A stretch of 29,578 nucleotides of DNA, taken from positions 1-29,578 of the forward strand of contig JAEZOU010000071.1 in NCBI GenBank assembly GCA_023413895.1, written 5' to 3'. This DNA comes from Bacteroidota bacterium. Its GTDB lineage: Bacteria; Bacteroidota; Bacteroidia; Bacteroidales; WCHB1-69. The notes under the pieces are model-generated. The model made no database searches and was not told the origin of the DNA. It worked only from the letters and a program-made list of their open reading frames with translations. Below are positions 16,113 to 24,251 of the stretch, one piece after another. The translations under genes were made by a program, and so were the position numbers. Each line of letters opens with the position of its first letter. Position 1 is the first letter of the stretch.

Positions 16113-16694
16113 ATGAAGCGTCTTTTTGTGGCAGTCGATGTCCGTCTTTCGGAACCCTTTCAGGTGTTGTCCGCACAGTTGAAGCAGCAGTTGTGCTTGG
16201 ATAAGATTGTGTGGGTGAATGCAAATTTGCATCACCTAACGCTCCGTTTCCTCGGACAAACTCCCGAGCCGTACATTCTGCCGTTAAAGCAAGCCTTGAC
16301 GAAACTTGCCGCCGAAAATCACGCCTTCTCGTTGGAGATAAATAAGTTGGGCGTTTTCGGTTCAAAACATTTACCGCAAGTGATATGGCTTGGTTTTCAA
16401 GATTTTGAACCATTTCGACAGCTTTTCCTCCAATTGGAACCTCAACTATCGGCTATAGGTTTTGAGCCCAATTATGGCAATTTTGTTCCCCATCTCACCT
16501 TAGGAAGAATCAAGCAGATTCAAAACAAGAAACGATTTTGGGAATTGGTAACCGCTTTGCAACCGAAAGAAAGTCAAGTTGTTCGTGTTGATTCATTATT
16601 GTTAATTCAGAGTCGTCTCACACCGCAAGGACCGATTTATCGAGTGTTAGAACGTTATCCATTGCGGCAAGGGAGAAGTTCTGCTGATGAATAG
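16113..16694 (+). CDS. thpR: RNA 2',3'-cyclic phosphodiesterase ThpR
   Basis: This member of the 2H phosphoesterase superfamily opens 2',3'-cyclic phosphates on RNA ends. Both catalytic motifs are present: HLTL at 41-44 (HLTLRFLG) and HLTL at 127-130 (PHLTLGRI). The 193-aa length and the start MKRLFVAVDV are typical. It starts 3 nt after the preceding stop and is the last gene of the + strand operon. About 290 nt without a gene follow, containing the first copy of the extragenic element. Confidence 0.92.
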   Translation: MKRLFVAVDVRLSEPFQVLSAQLKQQLCLDKIVWVNANLHHLTLRFLGQTPEPYILPLKQALTKLAAENHAFSLEINKLGVFGSKHLPQVIWLGFQDFEPFRQLFLQLEPQLSAIGFEPNYGNFVPHLTLGRIKQIQNKKRFWELVTALQPKESQVVRVDSLLLIQSRLTPQGPIYRVLERYPLRQGRSSADE

Positions 16695-16771
16695 GGGTTT
16701 GGGAAAATTGGGAGATTTTTTTTGAAATAGGCAACTTAGGCGGTCAATGTTATTGTGTGTGCTGTCGGGTT

Positions 16772-16910
16772 GCGTTAGGGATTGCAGCGGTTATGAGCGC
16801 CGGTTTGAGGAGTTAGAACTTAGAATATAGAGTTTGTAATTTGGGTTTAGAGTGAGATTGAAGCGAGTGATGAAGGCGCGAAATTTGAGCGGAAAGCCCG
16901 ACGGCGAGTG
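16772..16910 (+). repeat. Extragenic two-core element, copy A
   Basis: Core 1 (16772-16798, beginning GCGTTAGGGATTG and ending GGTTATGAGC) and core 2 (16878-16910, beginning GCGAAATTTGAGCGG and ending CGACGGCGAGTG) recur in inverted orientation at 20737-20711 and 20628-20596. Core 1 differs at two bases and core 2 is identical over 33 bp. The cores are 79 nt apart here and 82 nt apart in the other copy, while the middle has diverged. It lies between the convergent thpR and merR genes. No coding sense is apparent. Confidence 0.8.
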
Positions 16911-16985
16911 GGCGGCTTTGTGCGGAGGGGAGAGCCGGAACGCCCAAATCCTTAATCAAAATCAATTTTTACTTTTGAATTTTAA

Positions 16986-17312
16986 CTATAGCTCCTCTTT
17001 GATTTGCAGGAGAAATCCTTTGATGCGGTTGAGCGAGTCCACCATTTCGGCAATGCCGGTTACCTTGAGGTAGTTGTGTTGGAGTGCGTCTTTGGCGCCT
17101 TGTAAGGTATAGCCCTTCACTTTGGTTAGGTAGTGGATAGTGCGGATGTTTTCAATATCTTTTTTGGTAAAAAAACGTGTTCCTTTTTTGTTTTTTCGAG
17201 GTTGAATAATGTCAAACTCCTTCTCCCAATATCTTAGTAATGATGGGTTTACATTGAACATCTCTGCTGTTTCGCTGATGCTGAAGTAAAGTTTTTCAAT
17301 CTCCTCTTTCAT
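16986..17312 (-). CDS. MerR-family transcriptional regulator
   Basis: The 108-aa protein has the MerR winged-helix start YFSISETAEMFNVNPSLLRYW, followed by the wing region FFTKKDIENIRTIHYLTKVKGYTL. The C-terminal part, GIAEMVDSLNRIKGFLLQIKEEL, is a short dimerisation helix with no metal-binding cysteines, so the signal is not a metal of the classical kind. It is the last gene of the alaS-smpB-merR unit, starting 3 nt after smpB. Similar small MerR-like proteins are common next to housekeeping genes in Bacteroidota; the target is unknown. Confidence 0.88.
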   Translation of the reverse strand: MKEEIEKLYFSISETAEMFNVNPSLLRYWEKEFDIIQPRKNKKGTRFFTKKDIENIRTIHYLTKVKGYTLQGAKDALQHNYLKVTGIAEMVDSLNRIKGFLLQIKEEL

Positions 17313-17315
17313 AGT

Positions 17316-17780
17316 TTAGTCATTTATCTCTCCGCGCGCCATTTCACGTCTGTTGTCTTTGGCTTTTATGCTTTCGCGTTTGTCGTACATCTTTTTGCCG
17401 CGCGCCAACGCAATGTCTAACTTGGCAAATCCCTTTTCGTTAATCCAAAGTAGGGTAGGGATAATGGTCATTCCGCGCTCGTTGAGCTTGATTAACAACT
17501 TCTTGAGTTCTTTTGCAGTCAGTAATAGTTTGCGGTCGCGTTTAGGTTCGTGATTGTTGTAGCTTCCGTTGGCGTATTCGCTGATATGCATATTGTGAAC
17601 CCACAACTCGCCATTTTCAAACGAGCAGTATGCGTCGGTAATATTAGCCTTTCCGGCACGAATCGATTTGATTTCTGTACCGGAAAGGACGATTCCTGCT
17701 GAGTAAGTGGTGAGAAGGAAATATTCAAACTCAGCTTTTCTATTCTTGATTGATATGTTGGGTTGTTTAAATTTTCCCAT
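17316..17780 (-). CDS. smpB: SsrA-binding protein SmpB
   Basis: SmpB binds tmRNA and brings it to stalled ribosomes for trans-translation. The 154-aa protein shows the family landmarks: NRKAEFEYFLLTTYSAGIVLSGTEIKSIR near the start, then NITDAYCSF and VHNMHISEY. The basic C-terminal tail ARGKKMYDKRESIKAKDNRR enters the mRNA channel. It begins 5 nt after alaS and ends 3 nt before merR. The tmRNA gene is not in the window. Confidence 0.96.
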   Translation of the reverse strand: MGKFKQPNISIKNRKAEFEYFLLTTYSAGIVLSGTEIKSIRAGKANITDAYCSFENGELWVHNMHISEYANGSYNNHEPKRDRKLLLTAKELKKLLIKLNERGMTIIPTLLWINEKGFAKLDIALARGKKMYDKRESIKAKDNRREMARGEIND

Positions 17781-17785
17781 TTTGA

Positions 17786-20398
17786 TTAGCGATTTGTAGC
17801 GATTTCAATAATTTTCTGGATAGCGTCGTTGATGCTTGCGCAATTTTTACCGCCTGCAGTTGCCAACGTAGGTTGTCCGCCCCCCCCGCCTTGAATCAGT
17901 TTTGCACCTTCGCGTACCATCTGTCCCGCATTCAAACCTTGTGCTGCCAAGTCGTCGGAGAGTGCAACTACAATGTTAGGTTTTTCACCATTTGTGGTTC
18001 CGAAAACGACCAGCAATTGTTCTTTCTGGTTGCGAATGTCATAAGCTGCTTGTTTGAGCAAATCTGGTGCAAACTGGTTCACTGCCGAGATGATATTTAC
18101 GCCGTTGCGATTTTCTACTTGGTTCAGGGCATCTTTTGCAAAATTGTTCGCGCGTTCTTTATTGAACTCTTCAATCTCCTTTTTTGCTTTTTCATTGTCC
18201 GCCATCAATTTCTGGATAGCTTGGATGATATTTGGAGCATTGAGCAGTTGTTTGGCTTGGTCGAAAGCGTCTTGCATTTCGTTAATATATTGTTCGGCTG
18301 CTGCGCCTGTTACCGCTTCAATTCTGCGGATACCGGCGGCAATTGCACCTTCAGAAACAATCTTCAGCATTCCAATGTTGCCTGTTGCGGGCGTGTGCGT
18401 ACCGCCGCAAAGTTCGATAGAGTGCCCAAACTTAATCACGCGGACAAAATCTCCATACTTTTCGCCAAAGAGTGCCATTGCGCCCATTGTTTTTGCTTCA
18501 TCGATAGGCAAGTTGCGGAACTCTTCCAACGGATAATTTTCGCGAATGGCTTGGTTTACCTTCAATTCCACTTGTCGCAACTCTTCAGCAGTGAGTTTAG
18601 AAAAATGGGAGAAGTCGAAGCGCAAACGATCTGGGGTTACTGAAGAACCTTTTTGCTCAACGTGTGTACCAAGAATTTCTCGCAAAGCATTGTGGATCAG
18701 GTGTGTTGCACTGTGGTTGTTTTGGGTTGCCAAGCGTGCTTCTTGGTTTACTTTAGCGGTAAATTCTGTTGTGAGATTTTCGGGTAACTCTTGTGCCAAG
18801 TGAATGGTTAAGTTGTTCTCCTTAACGGTATTGATAATGTTAACTTTTTCGTTAATACTTTCCAATACGCCGGTATCTCCAGCTTGTCCGCCTGATTCTG
18901 CGTAGAATGGAGTTTTGTTAAGAACAATTTGGTAGAACTTTTTACCTTTGGTCTTAACACAGCGATATTTCACAATATGGGTTTCGCAAGTTAAAGAATC
19001 GTAGCCTACAAATTCGGGAGTTGCGCAATCTGAAATCAGTTCAACCCAATCTTCAGTTTCCATAGCGGCAGCTGCGCGGGAACGCTGTTTCTGTTCTGCC
19101 AAACCTTGTTGGAAACCTTCCATATCGACAGTAAGCGACTTTTCGGATGCGAGAAGTTGGGTTAAATCGATAGGAAATCCGTAAGTATCAAATAATTCAA
19201 ACGCGAAAGCACCATCAACAACAGTGCTGTTTTGTAGCTTTTTGCAGTAGTTTTCAAATTTGAGAATACCAGAATCTAACGTTTTGAGGAAAGAGTTTTC
19301 CTCCTCTTGGATAACCTTCTCGATTAAAACCTGTTGTGCTTTCAATTCTGGGAATTGATGTCCCATTTGAGCTACGAGGTCTTCCACCAATTGGAACATA
19401 AAAGGTTCTTTGAAGTTGAGGAAAGTGAAACCGTAGCGGATAGCGCGGCGCAAAATGCGGCGGATTACGTAGCCAGCGCCATTGTTTGAAGGTAGTTGGC
19501 CGTCGGCAATAGCAAAACTTACTGCGCGCAAGTGGTCAGCAATAACGCGCAATGCAATGTCAACTTCTGTGTTGTTGCCGTAGTTTACTTTTGCATTGTG
19601 CGCAATCTTCTGAATTATGGGTTGGAAAATGTCGGTATCGTAGTTCGATTTCTTGTTTTGAACGGCCATGCAAAGGCGTTCAAATCCCATTCCTGTATCC
19701 ACGTGTTTAGCAGCAAGGGGTACCAATTCTCCCGATGCCAAACGGTTGTATTGCATAAATACAAGGTTCCAAATCTCAATTACCAATGGGTTGTCTTTAT
19801 TTACAAGCTCCTGACCTTTAAGCTTTTCGCGCTCGCTGTCGTCGCGTAAGTCGATATGGATTTCGGAGCAAGGGCCGCAAGGGCCTGTATCGCCCATTTC
19901 CCAAAAATTATCCTTTTTATTTCCTCTCAAAATACGATCTTCTGGGAGGTGAGCTTTCCAGAAATCGAAAGCTTCTTGGTCGAAAGCGGTTCCATCTTTC
20001 TCATCGCCTTGGAACACTGTAGCGTACATTCTATCTGGATTTAAGCCCATCACCTGGGTTAGAAACTCCCAAGCGTAGTCAATAGCTTCACGTTTGAAAT
20101 AATCGCCAAACGACCAATTTCCAAGCATTTCGAACATTGTGTGGTGGTAGGTGTCGCGTCCCACCTCTTCTAAGTCGTTATGTTTTCCCGAAACGCGCAG
20201 ACATTTCTGACTATCGGCAGCGCGCGGGGTTGTGCGCGGGGTATTTCCCAAAAAAATATCTTTAAATTGGTTCATTCCTGCATTGGTAAACATCAATGTA
20301 GGGTCATTTTTAATCACCATCGGAGCCGATGGTAGGATTGTATGCTGTTTTGAAGCGAAAAATTCTAAGAATTTTGTACGTATTTCGTTGCAGTTCAT
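17786..20398 (-). CDS. alaS: Alanyl-tRNA synthetase
   Basis: AlaS charges tRNA-Ala and clears mischarged Ser/Gly. The 870-aa protein has normal length and all domains. The class II catalytic core includes the stretch RVSGKHNDLEEVGRDTYHHT (about 69-88). The editing domain has HSATH at 562-566 and the zinc cysteine-histidine CGGTH at 664-668. The C-terminal oligomerisation and tRNA-binding domain ends with GGGGGQPTLATAGG. It heads the minus-strand operon alaS-smpB-merR and has its own promoter just upstream. Confidence 0.98.
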   Translation of the reverse strand: MNCNEIRTKFLEFFASKQHTILPSAPMVIKNDPTLMFTNAGMNQFKDIFLGNTPRTTPRAADSQKCLRVSGKHNDLEEVGRDTYHHTMFEMLGNWSFGDYFKREAIDYAWEFLTQVMGLNPDRMYATVFQGDEKDGTAFDQEAFDFWKAHLPEDRILRGNKKDNFWEMGDTGPCGPCSEIHIDLRDDSEREKLKGQELVNKDNPLVIEIWNLVFMQYNRLASGELVPLAAKHVDTGMGFERLCMAVQNKKSNYDTDIFQPIIQKIAHNAKVNYGNNTEVDIALRVIADHLRAVSFAIADGQLPSNNGAGYVIRRILRRAIRYGFTFLNFKEPFMFQLVEDLVAQMGHQFPELKAQQVLIEKVIQEEENSFLKTLDSGILKFENYCKKLQNSTVVDGAFAFELFDTYGFPIDLTQLLASEKSLTVDMEGFQQGLAEQKQRSRAAAAMETEDWVELISDCATPEFVGYDSLTCETHIVKYRCVKTKGKKFYQIVLNKTPFYAESGGQAGDTGVLESINEKVNIINTVKENNLTIHLAQELPENLTTEFTAKVNQEARLATQNNHSATHLIHNALREILGTHVEQKGSSVTPDRLRFDFSHFSKLTAEELRQVELKVNQAIRENYPLEEFRNLPIDEAKTMGAMALFGEKYGDFVRVIKFGHSIELCGGTHTPATGNIGMLKIVSEGAIAAGIRRIEAVTGAAAEQYINEMQDAFDQAKQLLNAPNIIQAIQKLMADNEKAKKEIEEFNKERANNFAKDALNQVENRNGVNIISAVNQFAPDLLKQAAYDIRNQKEQLLVVFGTTNGEKPNIVVALSDDLAAQGLNAGQMVREGAKLIQGGGGGQPTLATAGGKNCASINDAIQKIIEIATNR

Positions 20399-20426
20399 AT
20401 ACTTATGATTGTTAATAGATAATGCG

Positions 20427-20434
20427 CAAAGATA
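20427..20434 (-). promoter_or_regulatory. -7 box of alaS
   Basis: On the minus strand TATCTTTG followed by C fits TAnnTTTG. Transcription should start near 20419, about 20 nt before the alaS ATG at 20398. Confidence 0.6.
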
Positions 20435-20595
20435 ATCAAAAAAATGGATATTTTATATTGCTTTTTTCTTTGATTTTCTTTTTTTTGATTTGGGCGTATC
20501 GGCTCATCCGTCGCGCCGCCTATTCTGTGTTATCGCTTTGCGAACCTTTTGTTCGTTTAGGGAAATATTATTTCGGCAGCGCTCTTTCTGCCGCG

Positions 20596-20737
20596 CACTC
20601 GCCGTCGGGCTTTCCGCTCAAATTTCGCCCGCTCAATCATTCGCGTTATTTTCACCTAAAATTCACTTTCTATTCGTTTGTCAGCGAGTATTCTAAAATC
20701 GAGTTTGCGGGCTCATAACCGCTTCAATCCCTTACGC
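20596..20737 (-). repeat. Extragenic two-core element, copy B
   Basis: This is the inverted partner of 16772-16910. On the minus strand core 1 is 20737-20711 and core 2 is 20628-20596. The 435 nt between the alaS promoter and the truncated CARF-like frame contain this element, a GC-rich inverted repeat (GGCGGC 20762-20767, GCCGCC 20816-20821), and otherwise nothing gene-like. A 98-codon open frame across it (20422-20718) looks like a by-product. Confidence 0.8.
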
Positions 20738-20859
20738 GCGCCGCGTACTATTTATCGTCAAGGCGGCGGCAGCACACTTCATCTTCCGCTTCACGTTTTT
20801 GTCGCGCCGCCCTATAACAATATTGTGTTGAGAAAAAAACTGTGAATTTCGCACCATAA

Positions 20860-21234
20860 GAAGAGAGTGTAGAGAAAAATAAAAAGCGTATTAAAGTAGA
20901 GAGATATGAAAAACGTATTAAATTTTTAGAAGACAATGTTGATGTCGTTGTTTTAGATAAAAGATTAGATTATGATAATTATGAGAATTGTGTTAATACT
21001 ATTGATGAAATATTGAAAGAACAAGAAACTGATTGCGGTCATAATAATACATTTTTGTATTTAAGTCCAGGTACTGCTTGTGTTACAGCAGCATTTTCCC
21101 TTTTTACACTATCTGGAAGGCTTCCTATATATGCACCGCAAGGTAGTGATGATATTACTGTTTTTGATGTTCAACCAGAAGGAATTAATGGGATAAAAGC
21201 GGCGTTGCTGAAGAATGATATTGACTTAATTTAA
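20860..21234 (+). pseudogene. 5'-truncated CARF-like protein gene
   Basis: From the stop codon at 20857 the frame stays open for 124 codons to TAA at 21232. There is no ATG in it; the only conventional start is a TTG at 21013. The translation has good protein character: KRIKFLEDNVDVVVLDKR, then FLYLSPGTACVTAAF and GRLPIYAPQG. The strand-loop-helix with SPGT resembles the ligand-binding motif of CARF-type Rossmann domains, including those of RtcR-like regulators. The N-terminal part is missing, and the open frame begins about 120 nt past the extragenic element, so an insertion or deletion probably removed it. It lies 60 nt before an intact CARF nuclease gene in the same direction. The family assignment is inference. 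Confidence 0.5.
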
Positions 21235-21247
21235 TTATGGAGAAAAT

Positions 21248-21275
21248 TTTGATACCCAATTTTTTCATACCTTTG
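21248..21275 (+). promoter_or_regulatory. Promoter of the CARF nuclease gene
   Basis: TTTG (21248-21251) and TACCTTTG (21268-21275) match the -33 and -7 consensus with a 16-nt spacer, slightly short. The predicted start is near 21282, about 12 nt before the ATG at 21295. The gene therefore does not depend on the broken upstream frame. Confidence 0.6.
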
Positions 21276-21294
21276 CAACCTCAATTAATTCCTT

Positions 21295-22458
21295 ATGCCC
21301 AAAACTATTGTAAATATTGTTACCGAAGATAATCCTGTGCCCGCGTATCTCTTTATTAAGGAGATGTATGAACCTGGCGACCGCCTGCTCTTTATCTCCG
21401 CTAAGGATACTGAGGAGGATCTGGACGCCCTGGCAGAACAATTTGACGTTCCATCGAACCTAATTGATGAGGTGGTGCTGAAACATGATATGGACGAGAT
21501 TACGTATGAAAAAATATGTCGTACTGTGCGCGCACGCCTCGTTCCTGGCGTCCGCTACTGCGTGAACCTCGCCGGCGGAACCCGCTATATGGCTCTCGCT
21601 GTGCAACAGGTGTTCGAGAAGTTTCACGCCGATTATTACTACCTCGATGTGGAGAAAAATGTAATCGTAAAGTCGGTGTTCGACGATAGTATCTATGATG
21701 ATGATGACCATTTCTTTCCTGTCAAATATAGGATGTCGGTGGCAGAATATCTGCAGATTCATTCCGTGAAACATGATATCAAAAGTCTGAAGGATTTCGA
21801 ACCAATCCGTTCAAGAGAGGAGGCAGAACGCTTCCTTAATGTTTTTATAAGCGGGCAATTGACAAGTGCAGATTATGATGTGCTGGAGACCCTACGCTGT
21901 CATTATCGTGATAAAAAACGAATCCATATTCAACAAGTGGAACTTGCTGGTGAATATGGTTGTCCGGCTACTCCAAACCTTTCTGCGTTTTTGAATTATA
22001 TATATTTCCTCCCGAAAATAAATGGAGTCTTGCTTAAAGAGGAACTTGAGTATCTGACGGGCGGCTGGTTCGAGGAGTATGTCTATTATCAAGTGATCGA
22101 AAATCTTAAACCCAACGAAGCGTTAATCGGTCCCCATATCGGTCGTGAAGGTTTAAGCCTTAATAATGAGTTAGATGTGGTGTGCATCAAGAATAACAAA
22201 CTGTTTGTAATTGAGTGCAAATCAGGAGTGCAGGGAAAAAGAATGTTCAACGAAATCGTCTATAAGGCGTGTGCCCTTCGTGAGATGATGCTCGGAATCT
22301 CCTGCTATAGCTATATCTTCTCGCTCAAGAAAGACCACAAAGAGGATTTGAAACGAATCGCCGCAAATATGGATATTCAGTTTGTGGATGGGGAGATGAT
22401 AAATTCGAAGAAAGAGTTGGTGCAGGTAATTCACGATATGAGTAAACTGGCGAAGTGA
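21295..22458 (+). CDS. Card1/Can2-like CARF-domain PD-(D/E)xK nuclease
   Basis: The 387-aa protein has an N-terminal CARF domain (about 1-150) with the ligand motif NLAGGTRYMAL at 91-101. It then has a linker or winged region (about 185-245) and a C-terminal restriction-like nuclease domain. The nuclease residues read E260/E261 in GGWFEEYV, D294 in NELDVV and E307-x-K309 in VIECKSG. This order and length match the DUF1887-type Card1/Can2 nucleases, which cut DNA and/or RNA when cyclic tetra-adenylate from a type III Cas10 binds. No cas10 or Csm/Cmr gene is present here, and type V-A is not known to make this signal. It may be an orphan, be driven by a distant type III locus, or respond to another nucleotide system. 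All key residues look intact. Confidence 0.88.
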   Translation: MPKTIVNIVTEDNPVPAYLFIKEMYEPGDRLLFISAKDTEEDLDALAEQFDVPSNLIDEVVLKHDMDEITYEKICRTVRARLVPGVRYCVNLAGGTRYMALAVQQVFEKFHADYYYLDVEKNVIVKSVFDDSIYDDDDHFFPVKYRMSVAEYLQIHSVKHDIKSLKDFEPIRSREEAERFLNVFISGQLTSADYDVLETLRCHYRDKKRIHIQQVELAGEYGCPATPNLSAFLNYIYFLPKINGVLLKEELEYLTGGWFEEYVYYQVIENLKPNEALIGPHIGREGLSLNNELDVVCIKNNKLFVIECKSGVQGKRMFNEIVYKACALREMMLGISCYSYIFSLKKDHKEDLKRIAANMDIQFVDGEMINSKKELVQVIHDMSKLAK

Positions 22459-22504
22459 AATGAAATACCTAGCAAAGTAATCCTGTTTTGGGATTGTTAA
22501 TAAA

Positions 22505-22533
22505 AAAGCCGTTCACATTATGTAAACGGCTTT
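22505..22533. terminator. Bidirectional terminator
   Basis: AAAGCCGTT (22505-22513) and AACGGCTTT (22525-22533) form a 9-bp stem, with ACAT/ATGT able to continue inside the loop. T-rich DNA follows on the + strand, and a six-T run follows on the minus strand. It lies between the convergent CARF nuclease and msrC genes, so it can serve both. Confidence 0.85.
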
Positions 22534-22547
22534 CTTTATGGAATTTT

Positions 22548-23345
22548 CTATTTTCTGACAAAATGTTTCATCTCAAAGGGAATCTCCATCGAAAGTTCAA
22601 TGTAACCTGCAAATTCTCCTTTTTTGAACCATGGAGCTTGGTAAATCAATTTCTTGATGCCATTTTTCTCAATGGTGTAAGCGTTGGTATTGTGACTTGC
22701 TAACATACCCCGCAACATTTGAGCGGCACGCTCCGGATGGCAGTCGAAAAGGGAGTTTCCGATAATGCTTTTTCCATCTTTGACAAAGGTTTTTACCGAT
22801 TTCTCGTTCATATTGAGAATGATAGCATCTTGATTGCAAACAGTAACGGCAAACGGAGTCTCGCGGAAGTAATCAGCCGATTCAGGTTCTCTCTTTAGTA
22901 GCGCAACCATCTGTTGGAGATATTCAGCATCTACGTTGTCAAAGGTGTTAAGTTGTTCGCTATCAATATCTAATACAGCAAAAACGCCTTGCTCATCACT
23001 TATGGGAATCACAATTTCTGATTGCGAAGCGCTGTTGCAAGCAATATGCCCTGGAAAATCGTGTACATTGGGGACAATTACCACTTCGTTGCGTTCCCAA
23101 GCGGTACCACAAACGCCTTTCCCTTTGCTAATTCGTGTGCAGGCTATCGACCCTTGAAAAGGCCCTAAGTGGAGCGTTTCTCCTTTTACAAGATAAAATC
23201 CAATCCAAAGATGCTTAAGCTCCTCTTTTAATAAGGCGGCTAAATTTGCCATGTCGGAAATTAGATCATTGTCGGCAGAAATTAGGGCTTGCGCTTGCGA
23301 AAGTAGTTGTTCGTAACGTTCTCTTCTCTTTTCTATCTTTTCCAT
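22548..23345 (-). CDS. msrC: Free methionine-(R)-sulfoxide reductase with C-terminal PAS-like domain
   Basis: The N-terminal GAF domain reduces free Met-(R)-sulfoxide. The three cysteines C69, C79 and C103, in ACTRISKGKGVCG and PGHIACNSASQSEIVIP, have the same spacing (10 and 24) as in the E. coli enzyme. Most members stop after the GAF domain at about 160 aa. This one continues to 265 aa with ETPFAVTVCNQDAIILNMN and the end GYIELSMEIP, which looks like a PAS fold. I chose ATG 23345, 1 nt after the stop of the FKBP gene; a longer in-frame start would overlap that gene. It is the last gene of the nrnA operon. The added sensor-like domain is unusual. Confidence 0.88.
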   Translation of the reverse strand: MEKIEKRRERYEQLLSQAQALISADNDLISDMANLAALLKEELKHLWIGFYLVKGETLHLGPFQGSIACTRISKGKGVCGTAWERNEVVIVPNVHDFPGHIACNSASQSEIVIPISDEQGVFAVLDIDSEQLNTFDNVDAEYLQQMVALLKREPESADYFRETPFAVTVCNQDAIILNMNEKSVKTFVKDGKSIIGNSLFDCHPERAAQMLRGMLASHNTNAYTIEKNGIKKLIYQAPWFKKGEFAGYIELSMEIPFEMKHFVRK

Positions 23346-23346
23346 C

Positions 23347-24222
23347 TTATTTTTGTTTGAAGAATATATCAACAACTTCAATTTCCATGATAATAGGAGT
23401 GAAAGGAGGAATAATCGGAGTTCCATATTCACCGAATGCGATGTTAGATGGAAGTAAAGCCGTTACACGTGAACCTTTGTTAGAAGCGCATAAAGTCTCT
23501 TTTAGACCTTGAATAATGTCATCAGATAATTCGATGGTATCGGGTTGATTAATAGGATTTTCTGCTAATAACTGTTTCTCAATGGTGAACATTTTGTAAG
23601 AGAAAACTACAGTATCACCAATGGTTGCTGCTTCTCCAGTTCCTTTTTTGTTGAAAGTAAGAATTAACCCAGATTCTGTTGGAGTAGTTTTGATATTGTT
23701 GATGGCTTTATATGCTTGAATGAGCGAATCTTCCATAACACGACGTTGTTCGCGCATAAGAGAATCTTGAATTTGACGTTGTTCAATCATTTTTTCAACC
23801 TCAATGTTAGGAATGATTTGGTTTAATTTAACATCAACATAAAGGTCTTTTTCTTCAAAACTCCAAGGCATTTGGAAGTAGTGGAAGAAGGTGTCAGCTT
23901 CAAAAATAAATGTAGCACTGTCACCTACATGCATTGTTGTTAATGCATCGTAAATGTCTCCTTCATAGATAGATTCAATAATTCTATCGTTGTAAATTCC
24001 TGTTGGAATGAGAATGGAGTCTCCAATGCGCATGGTGTAGGTCATCTCAACAACATCACCCATTTGAGGCATAGCAGCGGTGTCGTTTTTAATGTGAAAT
24101 TTATAGTAAAAACCTGTGTCATCTTTTTTAAATCCTTTGTGTTTTGTATCACAAGAGGTAAAACCGCAGGCAAGTAGTACCATAATTGCCATAATAGGCA
24201 TAAGTAGTGTTGATTTTTTCAT
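23347..24222 (-). CDS. FKBP-type peptidyl-prolyl isomerase lipoprotein (two-domain)
   Basis: The 291-aa protein has a lipoprotein signal with C19 (LLAC) or C24 (FTSC) as lipidation site. Residues about 50-140 form a divergent FKBP-like unit (GDVVEMTYTMRIGDSIL ... MHVGDSATFIFEAD). A charged helix (about 145-175) links it to a C-terminal FKBP unit (about 185-290) with GDTVVFSYKM and TALLPSNIAFGEYGTPIIPPFTPI. It should assist folding or act as a chaperone in the periplasm. It is in the operon nrnA-FKBP-FKBP-msrC; the second FKBP gene is just upstream. Confidence 0.87.
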   Translation of the reverse strand: MKKSTLLMPIMAIMVLLACGFTSCDTKHKGFKKDDTGFYYKFHIKNDTAAMPQMGDVVEMTYTMRIGDSILIPTGIYNDRIIESIYEGDIYDALTTMHVGDSATFIFEADTFFHYFQMPWSFEEKDLYVDVKLNQIIPNIEVEKMIEQRQIQDSLMREQRRVMEDSLIQAYKAINNIKTTPTESGLILTFNKKGTGEAATIGDTVVFSYKMFTIEKQLLAENPINQPDTIELSDDIIQGLKETLCASNKGSRVTALLPSNIAFGEYGTPIIPPFTPIIMEIEVVDIFFKQK

Positions 24223-24251
24223 TTTTTTGTGGTTAATGATTTTTATAATGA

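Noticed and set aside
20422..20718. 98-codon open frame upstream of alaS
   Set aside because: It lies across the extragenic element and the alaS promoter, and its residues change character abruptly; it looks non-coding.
23346..23432. Longer start for msrC
   Set aside because: It would overlap the end of the FKBP gene by about 85 nt; ATG 23345 sits 1 nt after that gene's stop and starts the GAF protein normally.
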